Assembly (NCBI GenBank): GCA_028818755.1 | Contig: JAPPNF010000072.1 | Coordinates: 2,645-54,545 of the forward strand | Reading direction: 5' to 3' | Origin: Deltaproteobacteria bacterium | GTDB lineage: Bacteria; Desulfobacterota; Binatia; UBA9968; JAJDTQ01 | DNA length: 51,901 bases | Shown here: piece after piece, positions 42,824 through 51,573 of the stretch | Position numbering within the stretch: position 1 is the first letter of the stretch | Layout: the number at the start of each line of letters is the position of its first letter | Notes under the pieces: generated by a model | Database searches by the model: none | The model's input: the letters and a program-made list of their open reading frames with translations, nothing else | Told to the model about the DNA's origin: nothing | Made by a program: the position numbers and the translations under genes

Positions 42824-42888
42824 CCCTTCTCTCCCACAGGGAGAGCGAACGACCCCCTCTCCCTCCGGGAGAGGGTTGGGGTGAGGGT
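42824..42888. repeat. REP/BIME-like repeat after tRNA-Leu
   Basis: A CCTTCTCTCCCACAGGGAGAG unit (degenerate) and a full CCCTCTCCCTCCGGGAGAGG unit with the GTTGGGGTGAGGG tail (42853-42888). Same family as the elements at 6331, 15102 and 16259. Lies between tRNA-Leu and yggT, which converge. Confidence 0.78.
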
Positions 42889-42908
42889 ATCCGCACACCC
42901 ACCCCCGA

Positions 42909-43208
42909 CTAGTTGACCGCGCGGGCGAGATCGTAGAGCGACGTCACGAAGAAGGCGCGCAGGAACCAGACGATGAAGATGGCCACGATCGGAGACATGT
43001 CGATGCCGCCGAAGGACATGGGAAGCGCCTGCCTGAGCCGATCCAGAACCGGATCGGTGAGGTTGCACAGCATGCGCACGATGGGGTTGTAGGGATCGGC
43101 GTTGACCCAGGAGATCACCGCGCGGCCGACGATGATCCAGACGTAGAGCGTAAGAACGGTATCGAGGAGCCCCGCCAGGGCCCCCAGAAAGTTTCCTGCA
43201 ACAAACAT
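42909..43208 (-). CDS. yggT: YggT-family membrane protein
   Basis: 99 aa with two hydrophobic helices: LLDTVLTLYVWIIVGRAVIS and SPIVAIFIVWFLRAFFVTSL. Between them is the conserved WVNADPYNPIVRMLCNLTDP segment with downstream VLDRLRQALP of the YGGT family, which is implicated in osmotic tolerance or cell-division-linked membrane processes in other bacteria. Lies 21 nt downstream of yggS, the standard partner. Confidence 0.92.
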   Translation of the reverse strand: MFVAGNFLGALAGLLDTVLTLYVWIIVGRAVISWVNADPYNPIVRMLCNLTDPVLDRLRQALPMSFGGIDMSPIVAIFIVWFLRAFFVTSLYDLARAVN

Positions 43209-43229
43209 GTTCCGAGACCTCGTCGCGGC

Positions 43230-43928
43230 CTACGCGGGCACGCTCCTGGGGCCGAACAGCGCGGTGCCGACCCTTACGAGCGTCGACCCTTCGGCCACGG
43301 CTATGTGGTAGTCGTGAGTCATTCCCATGGACAGCTCCTCCAGCGCGACGTCGGCCAGGCCGAGCTCGTTCACGGAATCGCGGAGCTCGCGAAGCCTGCG
43401 GAAGTAGGGGCGGCTCGCTTCCGGGTCCGCGGCCAGCGGCGGCACGACCATCAGCCCCCTCACCCTGACGCGGGAAAGGCCGGACACTTCGCGCAGGAGC
43501 GGCACCAGACCCTCCTCGGCCACTCCCGTCTTGGACGCCTCGCCGCCGAGGTTGACTTCCACCAGCACGCCGACGTCCCGATCCTGTCCCTGCGCCTCCC
43601 GGTCCAGGATCCGCGCCAGCCGGGCACTGTCCAGCGACTGGATGAGCGAGAAAAGGCCCACCGCCGCCCGCGCCTTGTTCCTCTGCAGATGCCCGATCAG
43701 ATGCCACTCGGCATTGCCGCCGACGAGATCCTTCTTGGCCTGGGCCTCTTGAACGTAGTTCTCTCCCAACAGGCTCACGCCGGCTTCGACCGCGGCGCGC
43801 ACCGCCTCCGCGGGCTGGGTCTTGGTGGCGGCGAGCAGCCTGACCCGCCGCGGGTCCCTGCCGCTCCGCTCCGCGGCATCGGCGATCGCATCCATCACCC
43901 GTCTGCAATTCCCAGCGATTTCGACCAT
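43230..43928 (-). CDS. yggS: PLP homeostasis protein (YggS/PROSC family)
   Basis: 232 aa single-domain PLP-binding barrel with no known catalytic activity; it buffers pyridoxal phosphate. The PLP lysine is in LLAATKTQPAEAV, followed by LLGENYVQEAQAK, WHLIGHLQRNKAR, and the C-terminal LSMGMTHDYHIAVAEGSTLV and VRVGTALFG phosphate-binding block. The ATG at 43928 has GGTGG 6 nt upstream. A dispersed AGTGTCGTGTCC motif lies just upstream, within the promoter region. Confidence 0.95.
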   Translation of the reverse strand: MVEIAGNCRRVMDAIADAAERSGRDPRRVRLLAATKTQPAEAVRAAVEAGVSLLGENYVQEAQAKKDLVGGNAEWHLIGHLQRNKARAAVGLFSLIQSLDSARLARILDREAQGQDRDVGVLVEVNLGGEASKTGVAEEGLVPLLREVSGLSRVRVRGLMVVPPLAADPEASRPYFRRLRELRDSVNELGLADVALEELSMGMTHDYHIAVAEGSTLVRVGTALFGPRSVPA

Positions 43929-43945
43929 GAGGCCACCACGTCCTT

Positions 43946-43962
43946 AGTGTCGTGTCCCACTA
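43946..43962. repeat. AGTGTCGTGTCC motif in the yggS upstream region
   Basis: AGTGTCGTGTCC (43946-43957) is identical to 118-129. Together with its flank it forms TAGTG...CACTA (43945-43962) and overlaps a -10-like TATAGT (minus strand, 43959-43964). It may be operator-like or an element remnant. Confidence 0.5.
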
Positions 43963-44095
43963 TACCACAGGACCGGGGGCACGGCGGAACCGTGCGAAGG
44001 GCCATGCGGCGGGAGAGGTCCGTTCCGGGCCTCCGGTCCTTACCCTACGGCCCGCCGCCTGTTACACTCCAACGCAACCGCGTCCCCATGCAGTC

Positions 44096-46171
44096 ATGAA
44101 CAAGCTTGCCTGTGGTGTCTGGGTCCTTCTGGTCGGCCTGTCGTCGATTCCGGCGCACGCTCTGACGGTGGCCGAGACACAGTTCGCGCGCGCCTACCAT
44201 CACTACTCCGAGGGCGACCACGCCGGCGCCGAGAGGCTGTTCCGGAGCGCTCTGGCCGACACCACACTGGTCCTGGGAGACTACGCCCGCTACTATCTCG
44301 GGCGGATCGTCCTGCGGGCGGGAAGACACGACGCCGCACGAGACCACTTCCAAAGGCTGAGAAAAGCGCACCCCAAGAGCATCTGGGCGGAGGAAGCCTC
44401 GTTCGCGCTGATCGAGTCGGATCTGGCCCGGAAGGGCTATCAGGCGGCCATCCGCCGCGCCGCCGCGCTCAAGAAGAAGTCCGGAAGGACGGCCCGGGCG
44501 CGCGCCGCCTACTACCTCGGCCAGGCCCACGAGGGGTTGGGCAAGGACCGCGAGGCCTACACCTTCCACCAGGAAGCGCGCCGGCGGGGGCCCCGCTCCG
44601 ATTGGGGCCGCCGCGCCCGGGAACGGGTGCGCGAGCTTCGCCGGGAACACCCGAAGAGTCTCGGTCTCCGCGGCGGCGACGCCATGCTGCGTGAAGCCCG
44701 GCTGCTCCGGCGGGAGCGGGACTACGCCGCGGCCGCCGCCCTCTACCGGCGCGTCCTGCGGGAAACCAAGTTCCGGCGCCTGTCGCTGGAGGGGCTGGCC
44801 GAGGTGTACCGGAAGATGCGGCTGCGGGACGAGGAGGAGCAGGTCCTGCGCCGCTACGTCCGGCACTATCCACGACGCGACCGCGCCGGGACCGCGCTTA
44901 CCCGCATCGCCACCATCCAGTGGAACCGCGACGACAACGCCGGGGCCCTGGCAACCTTGCGCGAGTTCCGGAAAAGACATCCGGGGCACATCCGGCGGCG
45001 CTTCGCGGTCTACGTGATCGGCCGCATCCACGAATCCATGGGGCAATGGGACGCGGCGGTCCGCACCTACCGGCTCCTCTTCGCCAAGGAGCATCGCTTC
45101 AGCCGTTTCCGCAACGACGCCGCGTGGCGCGTGGCGTGGATCCACTACCTGCGGTCCGACTACCGGGCGGCCAGGGCCGCGTTCCGTGAACTGGCCCGCA
45201 GGCGCAACACCTACAGGCCGGCCGCCGCCTTCTGGGAGGCCCGCGCCGCCGAAATACTGAAGGACGGCGCCGCCGCCGAACGGCTGTACCGGCGCGTGGT
45301 CGGGAAGGAGCGGGATTCCTACTACGGGATCCTGGCGTCCCGGCGGCTCGCCCGCATGGGCGTGGCCCTTCCCGACCCGCCGCCGCCCGGGGACACCCCG
45401 CCGGAAGCCGCCGCCCCGCGCCTGGGCGCACGGGCGAGGCTCCACCTCGCCCGTGCCCGCGCGCTGACGCGACTGGGGCTGCATCAGCTCGCGCATCCCG
45501 AGCTGGACCGGGTCCGCCGGCACGCGAAACGCAGCGCCGGACTCAACTTGCTGCTCATGCGCGAGTACGCGCGCACCCACGCCCACCACCGCAGCCTCTC
45601 CCTGGCGGAACGATCGCCGACGTCCCTGGAAACATTGAGGCTGCGGTATCCCCTTGCCCACTGGGACAGCGTACGGCGGCACGCGAGGAAGAACGGCCTG
45701 GACCCATACCTGGTGCTGTCGCTCATGCGTCAGGAGAGCATGTTCAAACCGCGAGCCGTGTCGTCCGCCAATGCGCTGGGGCTCATGCAGATGCTTCACG
45801 AAACCGCGCGCACCGAAGCGTCGCTCATGGGATTGCCCGAGCCCGAGGCGCCCGATCTGTTCGATCCGGAACTGAACGTCCGGCTCGGCGCGCATCACCT
45901 CAAGGGGCTTCTCGAACACTACAGCCAAAGCCGGGCCAAGGCGCTGGCGGCCTACAATGCCGGCAAGGAGGCGGTGGGACGCTGGACTCGGAACCTCGGG
46001 TCCGCCGACGACCTGGTGTTCATCGAGCGGATCTCCTACCGGGAGACACGCCGGTACGTGAAGGCCGTGCTGCGGAACTACCAGGCCTACCGGACCCTGT
46101 ACGGCGACGTTCCGGCCACACAGCCGTCCAGCCTGGCGCGCTGCCCGTCGTGCGCCGAAACCGGCTCGTAG
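44096..46171 (+). CDS. slt: Soluble lytic murein transglycosylase (Slt-type)
   Basis: 691 aa. The ATG at 44096 opens a signal peptide (LACGVWVLLVGLSSIPAHA). Residues ~25-520 form an alpha-solenoid of TPR-like helices rich in Arg and Ala (repeated ARAAYYLGQAHEGLGKD-type units). The C-terminal SLT domain (~residues 530-660) has the catalytic Glu in LSLMRQESMFKPRAVSSANA, then LGLMQMLHETA and LAAYNAGKEAVGRW. Cleaves peptidoglycan to anhydro-muropeptides. The TAG stop at 46169-46171 is embedded in a dispersed TAGTGTCCCGTCC motif. Confidence 0.94.
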   Translation: MNKLACGVWVLLVGLSSIPAHALTVAETQFARAYHHYSEGDHAGAERLFRSALADTTLVLGDYARYYLGRIVLRAGRHDAARDHFQRLRKAHPKSIWAEEASFALIESDLARKGYQAAIRRAAALKKKSGRTARARAAYYLGQAHEGLGKDREAYTFHQEARRRGPRSDWGRRARERVRELRREHPKSLGLRGGDAMLREARLLRRERDYAAAAALYRRVLRETKFRRLSLEGLAEVYRKMRLRDEEEQVLRRYVRHYPRRDRAGTALTRIATIQWNRDDNAGALATLREFRKRHPGHIRRRFAVYVIGRIHESMGQWDAAVRTYRLLFAKEHRFSRFRNDAAWRVAWIHYLRSDYRAARAAFRELARRRNTYRPAAAFWEARAAEILKDGAAAERLYRRVVGKERDSYYGILASRRLARMGVALPDPPPPGDTPPEAAAPRLGARARLHLARARALTRLGLHQLAHPELDRVRRHAKRSAGLNLLLMREYARTHAHHRSLSLAERSPTSLETLRLRYPLAHWDSVRRHARKNGLDPYLVLSLMRQESMFKPRAVSSANALGLMQMLHETARTEASLMGLPEPEAPDLFDPELNVRLGAHHLKGLLEHYSQSRAKALAAYNAGKEAVGRWTRNLGSADDLVFIERISYRETRRYVKAVLRNYQAYRTLYGDVPATQPSSLARCPSCAETGS

Positions 46172-46208
46172 TGTCCCGTCCGAGCAAGCAGGAATGGCGT
46201 CCTGTCCG
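46170..46208. repeat. AGTGTCCCGTCC motif after slt
   Basis: AGTGTCCCGTCC at 46170-46181 begins inside the slt stop codon. A related GCGTCCTGTCCGG follows at 46198-46210. Member of the dispersed family also found near tsaB (24689), tolA (38035) and the tctC gene (118). Confidence 0.55.
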
Positions 46209-46276
46209 GTCTTCCCGCGTCCGCGGCTGTCACGGGCCCGGTGGACAAATCCCGGCCGTTCTCTATATTGGACCGG

Positions 46277-47323
46277 ATGAGCTCCGAACCCGCACCCATC
46301 CTCTCCGCCCGCGACCGGCCGGACTGGAGCGTCACGGCTCCGGCGATACTGACCCCCAGGGGCCGCGGCGCCGACGATACGGCCGCCAGCATGGTCAGGA
46401 CTCTGTTCGACCGCCCCCGGTGGCTGGAGCCCTGCCACCTGTACGACGAGCGAGGGTCGCTCCTGTTCGAGGAGATCTGCGAGCTGCCCGAGTACTACCC
46501 CACCCGCACCGAGGCAGCGATCCTCGAGCGCGAGGCCGGCGCGCTGATGGGCCTGGCGCCGGTGGAATGCATCGTGGAACTCGGCGCGGGCTTCTCCAAG
46601 AAGACCATCCACCTGCTCAAGGCGCTGAGCCGGGCTCGCGGCCGCGGCACCTTCGCCGCGGTAGACGTCAGCGCCACCGCGCTCATGGCCTCCAGGAGCA
46701 TGGCCGAGGAGCTGTTCCCCGAGCTCGCGTTCACCGGGCTCGAAGCCCGTTTCGAGGACGCCATCACCAGCATCACCCGGGACATCCCCAAGCTCGTGGT
46801 GTTCCTGGGCAGCACCATCGGAAACTTCACCCCCACCGACATGCTGCACTTCTTCACGCACCTGTGCGAACACATGGGGCCCGACGACTACCTCCTGCTC
46901 GGGGTGGACCGGATCAAGGATCCCAAGATCATCGAGCCCGCCTACGACGACGCCCGCGGCGTCACCGCCGCCTTCGTTCTCAACGCCTTCACCAACGTCA
47001 CGCGCGCCACCGGCGCCGGCTTCCGGCCGGAGCTGATCGCCTACCGGAGCGGCTACAGCCCGGAACGGACCCGGGTGGAGATGGTCGGGATCGCCACCGA
47101 AACCCACCGCGTGGACTTTCCGCGGCACTCCGCGTCGTTCGTCTGGGAGAAGGGCGAAGGGATCCTGGTGGAGACCAGCCGCAAGTTCGACCCCGACGAC
47201 CTGCAGGTGCAGCTCCGCTCCTTCGGGCTCGAGAGCCTGGGCCACTGGACCGACCCGAACCGGTGGTTCTCCTTGCTGCTCTTCCGGCGGAGCAAGGACT
47301 CGCACGCACTGGAGTCGAAATGA
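46277..47323 (+). CDS. egtD: L-histidine N-alpha-methyltransferase, EgtD-like
   Basis: 348 aa. SAM-dependent enzyme that trimethylates histidine to hercynine, the first ergothioneine step. LYDERGSLLFEEICELPEYY then PTRTEAAILE is the family signature; SAM binding is at VELGAGFSKKTIHLLKAL; FLGSTIGNFTPTDM and LLGVDRIKDPKIIEPAYDD complete the fold. The ATG at 46277 is preferred over a GTG at 46241. No egtB, egtC or egtE is present in the window; instead the next gene, overlapping by 4 nt, encodes an Fe-S oxidoreductase. It could be a histidine betaine route with other genes elsewhere. Confidence 0.9.
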   Translation: MSSEPAPILSARDRPDWSVTAPAILTPRGRGADDTAASMVRTLFDRPRWLEPCHLYDERGSLLFEEICELPEYYPTRTEAAILEREAGALMGLAPVECIVELGAGFSKKTIHLLKALSRARGRGTFAAVDVSATALMASRSMAEELFPELAFTGLEARFEDAITSITRDIPKLVVFLGSTIGNFTPTDMLHFFTHLCEHMGPDDYLLLGVDRIKDPKIIEPAYDDARGVTAAFVLNAFTNVTRATGAGFRPELIAYRSGYSPERTRVEMVGIATETHRVDFPRHSASFVWEKGEGILVETSRKFDPDDLQVQLRSFGLESLGHWTDPNRWFSLLLFRRSKDSHALESK

Positions 47324-48639
47324 AGAAGATACCCGACGCCGCGCCCGCCTACGATCTCACCGACTCCCGGTTCTGGGACGAGAAGGACCTGCGCTCCGAG
47401 GTCGAGCGGGTCTTCCACCTGTGCGCCGAGTGCCGGCTGTGCGTGAAGTTCTGCGGCAGCTTCCCGAAGCTGTTCGACGCCATCGACTCGTACTGCACCG
47501 AGGAGGAGTTCGCGGAAGTGGACTCCTCCAAGCTCAAGGCCGAGGACGTGGACGAGGTGGTGGACCTGTGCTTCCAGTGCAAGCTCTGCAACATCAACTG
47601 CCCCTACACCCCGGGCGACCACGACTGGGCCATCGACTTTCCGCGCCTCATGGCCCGGGCCAAGGCCCAGCACGTGAAGAAGCACGGTGTGTCCTTCACC
47701 GACCGGATGCTGGGAAGCCCCGACCTGGTGGGCAAGCTCGGCTCCGCCACCGCGCCCATGGCCAACTGGGGCAACGAGAACCGCGTCCACCGGCTGTTCA
47801 TGCAGGGCGCCTTGGGCATCCACAAGGACAAGAAGCTGCCGCCGTTCGCGTGGAAGACCTTCGCCTCCCGGTTCCGCTCCGCGCGCCGGGAGCCCGAGGG
47901 CGAGCCGGTGGCGAAGGTAGCCTACTTCGCCACTTGTTTCGTCAACTACAACGAGCCGGGCATCGGACTCGACACGCTGGAGGTCATGGCCCGGAACGGC
48001 GTCGACGTGGCCTTCGCCTACCGGGAGTGCTGCGGCATGCCGTCCTGGCACAACGGCGACATGGACAAGGCCGTGGCCCAGGCGCGGCGGAACGTCGAGC
48101 TGTTGACCCCGTTCGTCGAGGAGGGCCGGACCATCGTCGCCACCAACCCCACCTGCTCCATGACCCTGCGCGACGAGTATCCTCGCCTGCTGGGGACCCC
48201 GGAGGCCCGTAACGTGGCCGAGCACACCACCGACCCCACCGCGTTCCTGGCCTCGCTCCATGCCGAGGGCAAGCTCAACCGGGACTTCAAGACCGGCCCC
48301 GGCAAGGTCGCCTACCACATGCCGTGCCACCTGCGCGCCCAGCGGCTCGGCAACAGGACCAGCGCCCTGCTGTCACTGCTGCCGGACACCGAGGTCACGA
48401 TGATCCAGGCCTGCTCCGGACACGACGGCACCTGGGCCATGAAGCGGGAGAACTTCGAGGCCTCCATGCGCTGGGGACGCCAGGCATTCCGGGGAATCGA
48501 GGAGGCGGACGCCGCGGTGGCATGCTCCGACTGTCCGCTGGCCGCCATCCAGATCGAGCAGGCCACCGGGAAACATCCGCTGAACCCGATGCAGATCCTG
48601 GCCAAGTGCTATCGGGGCGAGGACAACTGGGATTCGTGA
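47320..48639 (+). CDS. Heterodisulfide-reductase/GlpC-type Fe-S oxidoreductase
   Basis: 439 aa. Two N-terminal [4Fe-4S] ferredoxin motifs, CAECRLCVKFC (C35, C38, C41, C45) and CFQCKLCNINCP (C84, C87, C90, C94), then two CCG-type domains: ATCFVNYNEPG with ECCGMPSWHNGD, and MPCHLRAQRLGNRT with QACSGHDGTW and CSDCPLAA. This is the HdrD/GlpC architecture, which carries electrons to or from disulfide-type substrates or quinone. No flavoprotein partner is adjacent. ATGA overlap with egtD and 7-nt spacing to the hydrolase gene indicate one transcript. Substrate unknown. Confidence 0.88.
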   Translation: MKKIPDAAPAYDLTDSRFWDEKDLRSEVERVFHLCAECRLCVKFCGSFPKLFDAIDSYCTEEEFAEVDSSKLKAEDVDEVVDLCFQCKLCNINCPYTPGDHDWAIDFPRLMARAKAQHVKKHGVSFTDRMLGSPDLVGKLGSATAPMANWGNENRVHRLFMQGALGIHKDKKLPPFAWKTFASRFRSARREPEGEPVAKVAYFATCFVNYNEPGIGLDTLEVMARNGVDVAFAYRECCGMPSWHNGDMDKAVAQARRNVELLTPFVEEGRTIVATNPTCSMTLRDEYPRLLGTPEARNVAEHTTDPTAFLASLHAEGKLNRDFKTGPGKVAYHMPCHLRAQRLGNRTSALLSLLPDTEVTMIQACSGHDGTWAMKRENFEASMRWGRQAFRGIEEADAAVACSDCPLAAIQIEQATGKHPLNPMQILAKCYRGEDNWDS

Positions 48640-48646
48640 GGTACCG

Positions 48647-50629
48647 ATGAGCATCACCCTGGTCGTCGAGGACCGCGCACCGTTCGCCGAAGGAGCCGAC
48701 TTCGGACCGGTGGGCGCATACGAACGGATCAGCGGACGGGCGCGCTTCGCCATCGACCCGAGCCTGCCCGCCAACTCGCACATCGTGGACCTGTCGCGGG
48801 CGCCCGCCGGCGACCGCGGCCTCGTGGAGTACTCGACCGAGTTCTTCATCATCAAGCCCGTGGACATGGCCCGCGGCAACCGCCGGCTGCTCTACGACGT
48901 CAACAACCGCGGCAACAAGCGCGCGCTCCAATTCTTCAACGACGCCCCGCCCAACAACGACCCGCGCACGGCGGCGGACGCCGGCCACGGGTTCCTCATG
49001 CGCCGGGGCTACACGGTGGTGTGGTGCGGGTGGCAGGGAGACCTGCTGCCGGGGGACGGGCGCCTGACCATGGAGTTGCCCGTCGCCACCCGGCCCGACG
49101 GTCCGGTCACCGGGCCCTTCCGGGCCGAGTTCATCATCGAGGAGCCCGGAGTGACGACCGTGTCCCTGGGCGGACACGACTACATACGGCCCTGTCCGTC
49201 CGTGGACCTGGATACGGCGGCGGCCACCCTCACCTGCCGGCGGCTGGACCAGGACCCGCGCGAGCCCGTTCCGGCCGGCGACTGGCAATTCGCCAACGTG
49301 GATGCCGGCGGCAACGTCTGGCCGTCGGCCACGAACTGCCACCTTGCGGAGGGCTTCCGGCCCGGTTGGATCTACGAGATCATCTACACCGCGAAGGATC
49401 CTCTGGTTCTGGGGCTCGGCTTCGCCGGGGTGCGGGACCTCATCGACTTCCTGCGGAACGGCGACGAGGATGCCGCGGGGCAAGCCAATCCGCTACGTGA
49501 AAAGTCGCCGGGCGTCGAGAGAACCTACGCCTGGGGGCGTTCCCAAAGCGGCCGCTTCCTGCGGGGGTTCGTCTACGAGGGATTCAACGTCTCGGACAAC
49601 GGCGGGCGCATCTTCGACGGCGTGTTCTCCCACGTGGCCGGCGGCGGGCGGCTCAAGCTCAACTACCGTTTCGCCCAGCCCGACCGCTATCCGCGCCAGC
49701 ACGAGGATCATCTCTATCCGTCCGAGGAGTTCCCCTTCGCCTACGGCCGCACCGAAGACCCGTTCACCGGAGAGCAGGACGCGATCCTGAAACGGCCCGA
49801 AACCGACCCTCTCGTCATCCACACCCAGACCGCCACCGAGTACTGGCAGCGACGCGGTTCGCTAGTGCACACCGACCCCCGCGGCAACGACCTGCCGGGG
49901 CACGAGAACGTCCGGGTCTACCTGCTGTCGTCGCTGCAGCACAACGACGCGGCCGCCGCGCTGGAAGGCGGCGTACCGCGATACCCGCTCAACCCGTTGC
50001 CGGCCAATCCGGTGCTGCGCGCGTTGCTGAGCGCCCTGGACGAATGGACCACCGACGGTACACCGCCCCCCGACAGCCGGATACCGACGCGGTCCGGCGG
50101 CGACCTCGTCACCGGCGCCGACTTCCGCAAGGGATTCCCCGCCGTCCCCGGGAGCGCCTGCGCCGACCCTCACGCGCTGTACTACCTGGACCGCGGACCG
50201 GACTTCGCCGACGGGGTCATCTCCCGGGAACCGCCGCTGGAGGACAAGACTCGCGAGTATCCGGTGCTGGTGCCCGCGGTGGACGCCGACGGCAACGAGG
50301 GCGCCGGCGTGCGGGTGCCGGAGGTAACCGCACCCCTGGCCACCTACTTGGGCTGGAACCTGCGGCGCGATTCGGAGGTCATGGCGGGCATCGTCGGCAG
50401 CACCCTCGCCTTCGCGCAGACGGAGGAAGAGCGGGCGGCGCAAGGCGACCCGCGACCCTCCATCGCGGCCCGTTACCCGTCCAGGGGGACGTACCTGGAC
50501 GCGGTGCGGAAGGCGGCGACGGCCCTCCAGCATTTGCGCCTGCTGCTGGCGGAGGACGTGGAGCGTTGCGTGGCGGCAGCGGGAAAACGCTGGGACGCGC
50601 GGCTCAAGACCGGAGCCCAGGCCCGATAG
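48647..50629 (+). CDS. Large alpha/beta-hydrolase domain protein (Abhydrolase_10-like)
   Basis: 660 aa, no signal peptide. The N-terminal ~250 residues are beta-rich (FGPVGAYERISGRARFAIDP, LLYDVNNRGNKRAL, VVWCGWQGDLLPG). The nucleophile elbow is in TYAWGRSQSGRFLRGFVYEG (Ser299 or Ser301), with later blocks LLSSLQHNDAAAAL and the C-terminal TYLGWNLRRDSEVM. This matches a family annotated only as alpha/beta hydrolase domain-containing protein. GTGAGG lies 6 nt before the ATG. The third gene of the egtD transcript; a joint function with its neighbours is not evident. Confidence 0.85.
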   Translation: MSITLVVEDRAPFAEGADFGPVGAYERISGRARFAIDPSLPANSHIVDLSRAPAGDRGLVEYSTEFFIIKPVDMARGNRRLLYDVNNRGNKRALQFFNDAPPNNDPRTAADAGHGFLMRRGYTVVWCGWQGDLLPGDGRLTMELPVATRPDGPVTGPFRAEFIIEEPGVTTVSLGGHDYIRPCPSVDLDTAAATLTCRRLDQDPREPVPAGDWQFANVDAGGNVWPSATNCHLAEGFRPGWIYEIIYTAKDPLVLGLGFAGVRDLIDFLRNGDEDAAGQANPLREKSPGVERTYAWGRSQSGRFLRGFVYEGFNVSDNGGRIFDGVFSHVAGGGRLKLNYRFAQPDRYPRQHEDHLYPSEEFPFAYGRTEDPFTGEQDAILKRPETDPLVIHTQTATEYWQRRGSLVHTDPRGNDLPGHENVRVYLLSSLQHNDAAAALEGGVPRYPLNPLPANPVLRALLSALDEWTTDGTPPPDSRIPTRSGGDLVTGADFRKGFPAVPGSACADPHALYYLDRGPDFADGVISREPPLEDKTREYPVLVPAVDADGNEGAGVRVPEVTAPLATYLGWNLRRDSEVMAGIVGSTLAFAQTEEERAAQGDPRPSIAARYPSRGTYLDAVRKAATALQHLRLLLAEDVERCVAAAGKRWDARLKTGAQAR

Positions 50630-50717
50630 CCGTCCCGCGGGGCGGCACCGAAGGCTCCCCGAAGCGAAGTGCAACGCGCTGCTTCCAGGTACCTTCCGGA
50701 TATACGGACCGAGAACG

Positions 50718-51500
50718 CTACTCCATCAAACCGTTGTCCCGCAGGAATTCCACGACGAAGGCATCGAATCCCGCGGGGTCCTCGATGCAGCAGGCGTGGC
50801 CCGTGCCCGGCAGCACCTTGTGCACCGCTCCGGGGGTCAAGGCGGCGGTCTTCCTGCCGCCCTCCAGCGACATGTCGTGTTCGCCGTTGATGACCAGGGT
50901 GGGCACCTTCATCCCGGAGAGGCGCGGCGTCATGTCGGTGCCGGCGCGGGCGCGGAAGATCTGCGCGATGGACTCCCCCGACAACCACGGGTTGCGTTCG
51001 AGGAAGATGTCCAGCAGGTACCTGCCCAGCCGGGTGCTCTCGAAACCCGGCGCCACCAGCTCCCTGATGTGCTTCCCGTGATAGGTCGTCACGTCGTCCG
51101 TGTAGCCCTGGATGCGGTCGCCGGTGCGCCCTCCCCCGCCGCTGCTTCCGCCCACCAGGATCACTGCACGGAACATCTCCGGATGGTCCAGCCCCAGCAG
51201 CAGCGCGATGCCCGAGCCCACGCTCACGCCGCCGATGACCGCCTCGCGCACGCCTTCGGCCTCACACACGGCGAGCACGTCTCCCGCCATGTCCCCCAGG
51301 GAGAACGGCGTCTCCGGCTTGTCGGACCTGCCGTAGCCGCGGATGTCCAGCGAGATCACCCTGAAGTAGGTCGAGAAATGCGCCACCTGGTACATGAGAA
51401 GGTTGTGATCGAACGGGTTGGCGTGCACCCAGACGAAGGGCATCCCTTCCCCGGACACCTCGTAGTAGATGCGCACCCCATCGGAATCGGCATACGGCAT
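50718..51500 (-). CDS. Alpha/beta hydrolase
   Basis: 260 aa, a standard small alpha/beta hydrolase fold. The ATG at 51500 has GAGG 6 nt upstream. Oxyanion region VWVHANPFDHN, strand SLDIRGYGRSDKP, nucleophile elbow GGVSVGSG (Ser93), acid in VINGEHDMSLEGG and histidine in LPGTGHACCIEDP give a full catalytic triad. Substrate unknown; lactonase, esterase and C-C hydrolase relatives share this layout. Converges on the large hydrolase gene, 88 bp apart, and stands alone on the minus strand. Confidence 0.87.
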   Translation of the reverse strand: MPYADSDGVRIYYEVSGEGMPFVWVHANPFDHNLLMYQVAHFSTYFRVISLDIRGYGRSDKPETPFSLGDMAGDVLAVCEAEGVREAVIGGVSVGSGIALLLGLDHPEMFRAVILVGGSSGGGGRTGDRIQGYTDDVTTYHGKHIRELVAPGFESTRLGRYLLDIFLERNPWLSGESIAQIFRARAGTDMTPRLSGMKVPTLVINGEHDMSLEGGRKTAALTPGAVHKVLPGTGHACCIEDPAGFDAFVVEFLRDNGLME

Positions 51501-51573
51501 GGGAAACCTCGGAAACGAAGTCAAAAGGACGGCGTGTCAGGAGTGACCTTGGGACGACCCTTGGCAATCGGGC

